Source of the DNA: Corynespora cassiicola
Lineage: Eukaryota > Ascomycota > Dothideomycetes > Pleosporales > Corynesporascaceae
Reading direction: 5' to 3'
Length of the DNA stretch: 64,000 nucleotides
Assembly: GCA_022059125.1 (NCBI GenBank)
Contig: JAEUWY010000004.1
Location: 1,612,001 to 1,676,000 of the forward strand
The notes under the pieces were generated by a model. The model had not been told where the DNA came from. It searched no databases and worked only from the letters and a program-made list of their open reading frames with translations. Both the position numbers and the translations under genes were made by a program. This document shows positions 57,792-64,000 of this stretch, one piece after another. Position 1 is the stretch's first letter; each line of letters starts with the position of its first letter.

Positions 57792-59484
57792 TTACGCATT
57801 GCCGTTGCCATTGGGGCTCGTCGACTTCTCAATCTCCTCAAGCCTCTGGCTCACCTTGCGGTTGACGCTCTCGACGAACTTCTGGTTGGCGGGGGACAGA
57901 GAGCCGACGCGATGGTCACCATTGGCCTTGAGGGGACGTCCGCGGACCTTGCCATTAGCCACACCGTTGATGGCGGTGCTAAGACCATCTTCTGCCGACT
58001 TGCCCAGAGACTCAATCTCGCGGTCTACACCGTGTACAGCGTCGCGGGTGGCCTTGGTGATGACCGTCTTCTTAGTAGGGTGCTTGGCGTTGGGAGACGT
58101 GCGGCGGAGGTAGGACTTGACGAAGAAGCGCATGAAGAGGCCGGTGAGCGGAGCGAGGTAAATCAGATTGAGGTAGATGGCAAAGGCCTGGCCGGACGTG
58201 TCAATGCAGGGAACGGTCTGGTACTCAGTGCGAGTGACGATCTTGTTCACAACGTTCTTGATGACCTGCTGAGCCTGCTCGGGGACAACCTGGGCATATT
58301 CGCTGACAGTCTGAACAGGGGGAGCCACAGAAGATACGTGCACGTTCTCGGCTAGTCCCTCCTCACCAGCGGCACGGTAGACAAGCTTCCTGAGGAAGTT
58401 GAGAGCGGGGCCAGTTGCCACGGGAAGAGCAGCAGAGCTGGTGATGGACTCCACAGCAGAAGAGATTGACGATGGGCTGGCCTTGGAAACCACCTTCTCA
58501 GCGACTTCGTATGCGACGGATACCGGGACGGTGTAGGATACGAAGAGGTGAAGTCCGGCGAAGGAAGCGCCCACGAGGAACTGCGTGATCTGGAGCGTGG
58601 TAAGGGTACGCTTGATGACCTGGGGAACGCGGACTCCAAGTGCAGAGACGGTGTAGTATGTGTACTGCGGCATATGTTAATAACTGGAATGGAAACGCAA
58701 AAGTGAATAGACATACCATCATGGCGTGAATTCCCGAGTTGACCAAGACGAACATCCAGATGGGAGGGGACATGTAGCGGATACCAGCCCACATGCAGAG
58801 CATGGCACCTGCGTGGTGGTAAGTCTGCAGGGTGGTGCTCCTCTTTCCCTTGGCAAGGATGATAAAAGTGTCAAGGACTTCGTAGAACTTGGAGAGGTAG
58901 AACCACCAGCCCCAGAAGGCGAGACCTTCATTCCAGAGCCTGCCCACATCCGTGGTGTCCGGCAAGCCCGCGGCACCCAGAGCGATGTTGGGGTTCTTGC
59001 TCTGCCATTGGTGCGTATCAGGGTTGTACGTCACAGCGTCACCAAGCCCCCGCGGTCCATGCATCTTGCACAAGGCATCGATGGTACCAACAACCGCGTT
59101 CTTGTCCGTGTAGTGGGGGAACGAGTGCTTCAGGCCGCGGAACATGGCCACGCAGGTGACGGCGGAGTAGACGGCCAAAAACACATTGTGCAGGATGACA
59201 AAGGCATAGAAGATGCGCGTCTTGCTGATGCCCCACGGCTGGTTCTTGTGCCTCCTGTTGTACCAGTTTACGAGAAAGACGGTGGTCGCGTATACGGAGG
59301 CAATGGTCGCGGGCACCGTGAAAGACAGGGCGCCGTTGTAGATGTGCTCCGGGATGGGGAACGGGTTCTTGAACGAGGGGTCGTTCGGAGGAGGGATTGC
59401 TGGAGGCGCGGGGTCGGGAGGGAATTGGAAGACGTGCATCTGCGGGAGGTCACCCGGATACACGGTTGGGCCGGCGCCGGACAT
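57792..59484 (-). CDS. ELO-family very-long-chain fatty acid elongase (QxxHH type) with C-terminal extension
   Basis: Two minus-strand exons, 59484-58717 and 58664-57792, with a 52-bp intron, make about 546 residues. All ELO motifs are in order: KFYEVLDT, the histidine box LQTYHH (Q220, H223, H224), NSGIHAMMYTYY across the splice join, and TTLQITQFLVG. About six or seven membrane segments are visible. ELO enzymes are the condensing step of ER fatty acid elongation, joining malonyl-CoA to an acyl-CoA. The box begins with Gln rather than the His of yeast Elo1-3; QxxHH is associated with elongases acting on polyunsaturated chains. Between the helix after the TTLQITQF motif and the last helix there is an insertion of about 130 residues, and the tail adds a basic region of about 110 residues. 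Typical fungal ELOs have 310-350 residues. Confidence 0.87.
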
Positions 59485-60787
59485 TGTGATGATGTGGACG
59501 AGGGGTCGCGGAGTTGTTGGGAGAAAGATGTGTAATTGCGCCGACGTGAATAGTCGATGGGTGCAGCGTTCTCAACTGACACAGATATATTCGACCTAGT
59601 GAGGGGCGGATGCGGCCGGCTCACTGAAAAGCTGAAGGGCTATGCCTTGGGTGTTGTGCTGCTTTTTGCGAGAAGCGCAATCGTGGAATGAAGGCGCCGT
59701 GGAACGCTTTGTGAGCGACAGAAGGTGTTCCGAGTGGCCAATGGCTCGACCACAACTGAGTTTCGCGAGCACGGCGAGATTGCTTGACGGAGATGGATCC
59801 GGTTGTCCGCAGAGGTGCGGCGCCGTATCGTGTGTTGTTGAGGCGGGAGGGCACACGAGGAGTTGCTGGAGCAAACGCGCCCGACGGAGGGACTGGACAA
59901 AGAAAAGGAAGAGGCGCAGGCACGGTCAAGACAAGACTAAGTCGGAGCAGCGCTCGAAGTGCTCTGGCGCGTCGGGCTGCACGCTGGATGCAGCAGGAGA
60001 GGGTGCAGTTCTTGGTAAAAGTGATGGAGATTTTTATTCTGGGCTTGGCCGGGCCAATTATTTGCTATGACCTCAACCGAGGCTGAAGACTGCACGCGAC
60101 TGGTCCCACGATCCCCAGGCCCTTCTAGATTGGCACGTGACCACCCGTCTTATGTTTCAAACATGCCGTTTTTGCGCGCAGCCGCCAGATTTCGGATAGC
60201 TCTGTGGGTTCGCAAAGGCCCTGTCAGACTTTTCGCAAGGCTAACGCTTTGGAGACGCCTATGTCGAGCAAAGTGCGGCTTTTTGCTCGATTAGCGGCCC
60301 TGACCGTTGGAGCAATCCTTGCCGCCATGCATTTGAACCCTGATCTACCCCTCTGGCCCAAGCTCTTTCTCCGCATTCGGTGAGACATTAGGTGCTTTGA
60401 TTGGGGCTAGCATGGAGAATTTCACTGACTTTGACTTCGTTTTGCTCTGCTTGTACACTATCTATGAGGCGAGAGATGTGGAGGTGTTGTCGAAAATTTT
60501 CACCGCTGGATCTGCGCGAACGCTCGGCCTGTCAACCGGGGCTGAGATAGCCACTTCCCCGGCTATGGTCTACTCCATCCATGGGTTCAAAGTAGTCAGG
60601 TCTTTTTAACCTTGTAGTGTCAGCTATCATGCAAGTACACGGCATCAACCCGAGCTCGCCACGTGTCAATTCACGAAATGGGTATCGACATAAAAACACT
60701 TGGAATATACTGGTCCAACCAACATTGGGTATACAATTTACAGCAGGAGGAACCACGGTTATGCGGCAAACATCCGTGCCTCAATGC
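59485..60787. other. Intergenic region, 1.3 kb
   Basis: It holds the promoter of the ELO gene (minus strand, left) and the 3' end of AIM3 (minus strand, right). ORFs near 59600-60100 on both strands are shadows of one another with no recognisable family. Confidence 0.5.
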
Positions 60788-62055
60788 CTACGAGAACTTG
60801 GGTTTACTAGAGAGAGGCACTGGCGGAGGTTCGCTAGGACTCGTGGGATCCGATGTGAGGCCCTTCTTCTTCGGTGGAGGGGGCGGTGGCGGCTTCTTTC
60901 CAAAGCCGCCTTGAGTTGGAGATGGAGCTGGTGGCGCTGCTGGAGATGCTGGAGATGCAGAAGACCCAGCATAACTATTCACTCTATCGGCGATACCGTA
61001 CTTTTGGTTGAGTCCGTTCGCTGTGCGCAAGCCAGATGCAGCTTGCTCACCGTGTCTCTCACGGAAGTTGTTGGCCGTGGATGCTGCGTTTCTCATGTCT
61101 GATAAGGATACCTTGGATGGATCGTTGCGGAAATTGCTGGCCGTTTTCAGTGCAGCCTGCTTCTCGGCCCATGTGGTACCTGTTGCTGGAGCGCCCTGTG
61201 ATGGTTTTGACATACTCGCAAATCTGGACTGGAGCTCCCCCAATTGTGGGGATCGGCTTGTGTCTGGCGCGGGGGGAGTCGAGTTTTGTCGGGGCGGCAC
61301 AGGCGGCGACGCAGTGCGGCCAATATTAAAACCAGGCACGGAAACTCCGGACGATCCAAGTCTGTTCAATGCTCCCTGGTTGAGGTAGCCATCTGCGGCC
61401 GGAGTTGGCTGGGTAGCTTCGGTATACGAAGGAGGTGGGGGCGCAGAATATGTATCGGGATGGGAGTTTTGTCGCGGAGGGAGACGCGGGGGAAGCTTGG
61501 GCTTTTGTTTTGCAGGCTCCCCAGCAACTGGAGAAGCCGCCGCTGAACCTGGTCGGAAAGCGGGTGGCTTGGGCAGATGATCCGTCCTCAGTCCTGTGGT
61601 GTTGGCCCGGTAAGGACCTGGAGGGGGCCGGTTCGCCTCCTCTTCTTCCCTCGCACGAGCTTCCTGCGCTTCCTGCATCCGCTGCCTCGCCCCAGTCGGA
61701 ACCGACCCTCCAAGCCCTCCAGTATCTTCTACGTGTGATGTTGGCGACGGTGCTGCTGATGAGGGTGACGCCCCGGCGCCATAGTACTTGACGTGCTTAG
61801 GGGGCGGGCCGAAAGATGCAGGATCCTTCAAGGTAGATAGCGGTGCAGACTGGTGCTCTTGGGCGGCCTCGACAGGACTTTTTCCTTTGCCCATCCAACC
61901 TGCCTTGATTACAAGTCAGTCATGGCATGATGCAGGCCCGTGAAGAAACTTACCACCGTGTTGATCCCCTTGTTGTCCCCCCGCCAGCTTTCCTTGCCCC
62001 CTCCCTTCCCCTTGGGATGCCACCCGTTCTTGAGCACGTCTTTATATCCACTCAT
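60788..62055 (-). CDS. AIM3: AIM3-like cortical actin-patch protein
   Basis: Two minus-strand exons, 62055-61954 and 61903-60788, with a 50-bp intron, give about 405 residues. The first exon is needed for the N-terminus (YKDVLKNGWHPKGKGGGKES). It joins in phase only with the acceptor TCAAG at 61904, not the nearer GGCAG. The chain is mostly Pro-rich and disordered, with poly-proline SH3-ligand sites (PKLPPRLPPRQ, GKKPPPPPPPKKK). A conserved C-terminal block runs from TTWAEKQAALKTASNF to FRERHGEQAASGL and NGLNQKYGIADRV. This arrangement is that of fungal Aim3 (altered inheritance of mitochondria 3). The yeast protein sits at cortical actin patches and binds the amphiphysin Rvs167. The assignment is by remembered family sequence, not a search. 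Confidence 0.72.
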
Positions 62056-63627
62056 GTTGACGGAGGAGTATGGAGACTATCATGGTGGATGCGCGGGTGG
62101 TTCAACCGAGGACGCGGACCGATGACGCATGGCGCCAAGGCTGAATCAGCGGGCTTGGGCATCTCCAACCGACCGTGAAAGAGCCGGATGGGGGTTTTCT
62201 TCTCAAGGCCGTTGCGATGCTATTTCAACAAGATTCTGGGTTCTCGATGCAAGGCCCAGGTGCACTTTGGTTAATGGCTGTGAAGAGCTGGAACCGTTTC
62301 GAGACTACATGCAGTGCGACCACCCGTGCAGGCCGCACTTGGCCCTGATAAGGCCATGAAGTGAGGGAGAGGGCCGAGCGATAGTCGGAGAAGCGCCGCG
62401 ACACGGCCAGGCTATTGATTGATTGTCCCCGTCGCCAGGGCAAACCTTAATAGTGTAAAACTGGTTCGATGCTCGACTCGGCGCGCAGAATCGGTCAGAT
62501 TTTGGGCTTTGCAGCAGCGTACTCTAGCACGGGCAATGTCGGGACTCTAGCCCCCGACCAGGTCTCGTATGTTGGCAGTGGCTGGGTAGGCTTGGGGATA
62601 GCACAGCAGTGACTAGATGGTGAGATCATCGCTCCCCGAAACCGTGGTAACATGCACTTCGGACAGCAGAAAGCTGTGTTGGAGCCTGTCATGATGGAGC
62701 TCCCTCCCCACGTACCTTGTAGGAGCCAATGAGCGGAGACTGCCTGGTTCAACATGGAATGATCTGCGCACTACAGTCAGTCTTACTGGAAGCACGGCAC
62801 TTTGAGCATCAGCCCAGGTGGCGTCCAACTCTTGGGGGAGCGTGCCGTCGCCAATTGCCGGGCTCTTGCTGCCCGCGCATGTTCAACAAAGAGAAGGGGT
62901 GGTCAAAAGGGCTGCCCCAGGGGCGGCCAGGAGCAAGTCCTTGTCTGCGCAAGGTGGAGTGTTTGTTTCCCGGCCAAGGGAGATCGACGCCACGCAGCTA
63001 GACTAGCTGGGCCAAGCCTAAAAATATCCCCATCCGAGCGGGTGGGGTGTTCCGCCGTGTGCCTCGCTGGGGCTGTGCCAGCCGTCTCCCAGTCCAGACT
63101 GCAGCCAACCAACCTCAGGACGCGGCTCGGACTTGGGCATGCTGGCGCGAGAGGATTAGGCAAAGGTTGCCAACGTTCCGTAATACGTCTGCGCCCACCT
63201 CAGCTCTCCATCATGGAGGTAACCGTCTCTCCTCTCTGCCGCTTCGGTGACTTTGCTTTGACTCTGGAATGGCGTGCCGTCCCTGATCCCGTTGACCACT
63301 GACCTTGTGCAGAGCATACTGTTGCTCCCTGCCGTCATCGAGCAGCCGTTACCCCGACTCCTCCACTTAGATCATAGCCTGCCAAGTGGTACATCCGTCA
63401 ACCGGCCCCACCCCTCCAGGCAGTGGACAAAAGTGCAGTGCCGCCAGCCTTTGAGCGTCCAACTCTGCTGACAGCGGTGAGCAATTGGACAGCTCGCTGG
63501 ACAAAGGACCTATCACACCCGGAACCGGACGCCCTCGCAGCTTGACTTCTGACACATTGACTGAGTGGTGTCAGACGCGAATACACACGAGTCAATATTT
63601 GTCGACCCTCCCCCGGAACCAGCCTCG
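62056..63627. other. Divergent intergenic region, 1.6 kb
   Basis: Shared 5' region of AIM3 (minus) and the partial gene at the right edge. ORFs such as 62802-63302 have no domain and mixed composition. An upstream exon of the right-edge gene may lie here but I cannot fix it. Confidence 0.45.
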
Positions 63628-64000
63628 ATGATTCCTCACTATGGTCTCCGCGAGAAAGAGGAAGAGCACTGGTTCCACAAAACTCGCCGAGTAGACGACG
63701 ACGACGACGAGCACGACGACGACAACGACGATATGCCCGATATCCCAACAGGCATGCCCACGGATTTGGTCAGACCACCGGCTACCACAGACGCGGCTCA
63801 AAGTGGTAGGTATGGTCCTGGATGGGGCTCCCACCATATGTCTGGGGTATCGACTGGGACTGCGCAACCATCGGAGACTACCTTGAAAACATCGACGGCT
63901 TCGAAGCAGACTGCTTGGCCAGACGGCACGCCCTCACCAGACCCCAATATCGTTCAGTCTGGGGACCAACCTGGGCCTACGTCCGACGACTCGCATGGCA
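63628..64000 (+). CDS. Unidentified acidic, Ser/Thr/Pro-rich protein, 5' part only
   Basis: A frame from the ATG at 63628 stays open to the window edge (124 codons, no stop). It starts with a charged segment (GLREKEEEHWFHKTRR), then an Asp-rich run (DDDDDEHDDDNDD) and a Ser/Thr/Pro/Gly-rich region that looks disordered. The frame is also open upstream to 63565, so the true start could be earlier or in another exon. No family is recognised and no signal peptide is visible from this Met. Confidence 0.4.
   Translation, partial: MIPHYGLREKEEEHWFHKTRRVDDDDDEHDDDNDDMPDIPTGMPTDLVRPPATTDAAQSGRYGPGWGSHHMSGVSTGTAQPSETTLKTSTASKQTAWPDGTPSPDPNIVQSGDQPGPTSDDSHG

Noticed and set aside
1..64000. Search for a biosynthetic gene cluster, CRISPR array, intact mobile element or other multi-gene system
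   Set aside because: Neighbouring genes are mostly unrelated housekeeping genes; there are no backbone synthases, direct-repeat spacer arrays or terminal inverted repeats with transposases.

Overview
This 64 kb window is nuclear DNA from a filamentous ascomycete (Pezizomycotina). A Dothideomycete is my best guess, but the sequence alone does not prove it. Nearly every gene is split by short GT-AG introns of 44-110 bp, often with CTGAC or CTAAC branch sites. The gene set (AIM3, mndB-type beta-mannosidase, fungal rhodopsin-like receptor, Zn2Cys6 regulator, MIF-domain protein) is typical of that group. I rebuilt exon structures by matching reading frames across splice sites. The total is 22 protein genes, two of them cut by the window edges and one apparently broken, plus one very doubtful small ORF.

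Left part (1-24.5 kb): the 3' end of a GH1 glycosidase, a minus-strand protein with an internal MIF/tautomerase domain, and the small histone-fold protein CENP-X/Mhf2. Then come a secreted cupredoxin-like protein with a GPI-type tail, a thaumatin-like protein with a C-terminal hydrophobic anchor, an intracellular GH2 beta-mannosidase, a Zn2Cys6 transcription factor and the sphingolipid fatty acid 2-hydroxylase Scs7. The theme is polysaccharide breakdown, cell surface and membrane lipid.

Middle part (25-47 kb): an RBM39/Rsd1-like splicing factor; a 3.6 kb gene-poor, relatively AT-rich stretch with a 17-bp tandem repeat; an orphan coiled-coil protein; a Ptc6-like mitochondrial PP2C; importin beta-1 (Kap95); the Arf-like GTPase Arl3/ARFRP1; a minus-strand tyrosinase-family protein; and the 25S rRNA m5C methyltransferase Rcm1. 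Apart from the orphan and the tyrosinase these are conserved housekeeping genes.

Right part (47-64 kb): an SRA/YDG-domain protein with a long disordered tail; a small Cys-rich secreted-protein gene with an apparent frameshift; a minus-strand fungal rhodopsin-like membrane protein; the APC/C subunit Doc1/Apc10; a minus-strand ELO-family fatty acid elongase with a QxxHH box and extra C-terminal sequence; minus-strand AIM3; and the start of an unidentified acidic protein running off the right edge.

I see no operon, biosynthetic cluster, CRISPR array, tRNA, rRNA or intact transposon, and no multi-gene system that can be called new. The most unusual observations concern single proteins: a tyrosinase that appears to lack two copper-binding histidines and the thioether cysteine; a MIF domain whose catalytic proline cannot be N-terminal; a retainable in-frame intron that cuts the RNP1 motif of the splicing factor; and the frameshifted Cys-rich gene next to the SRA gene.
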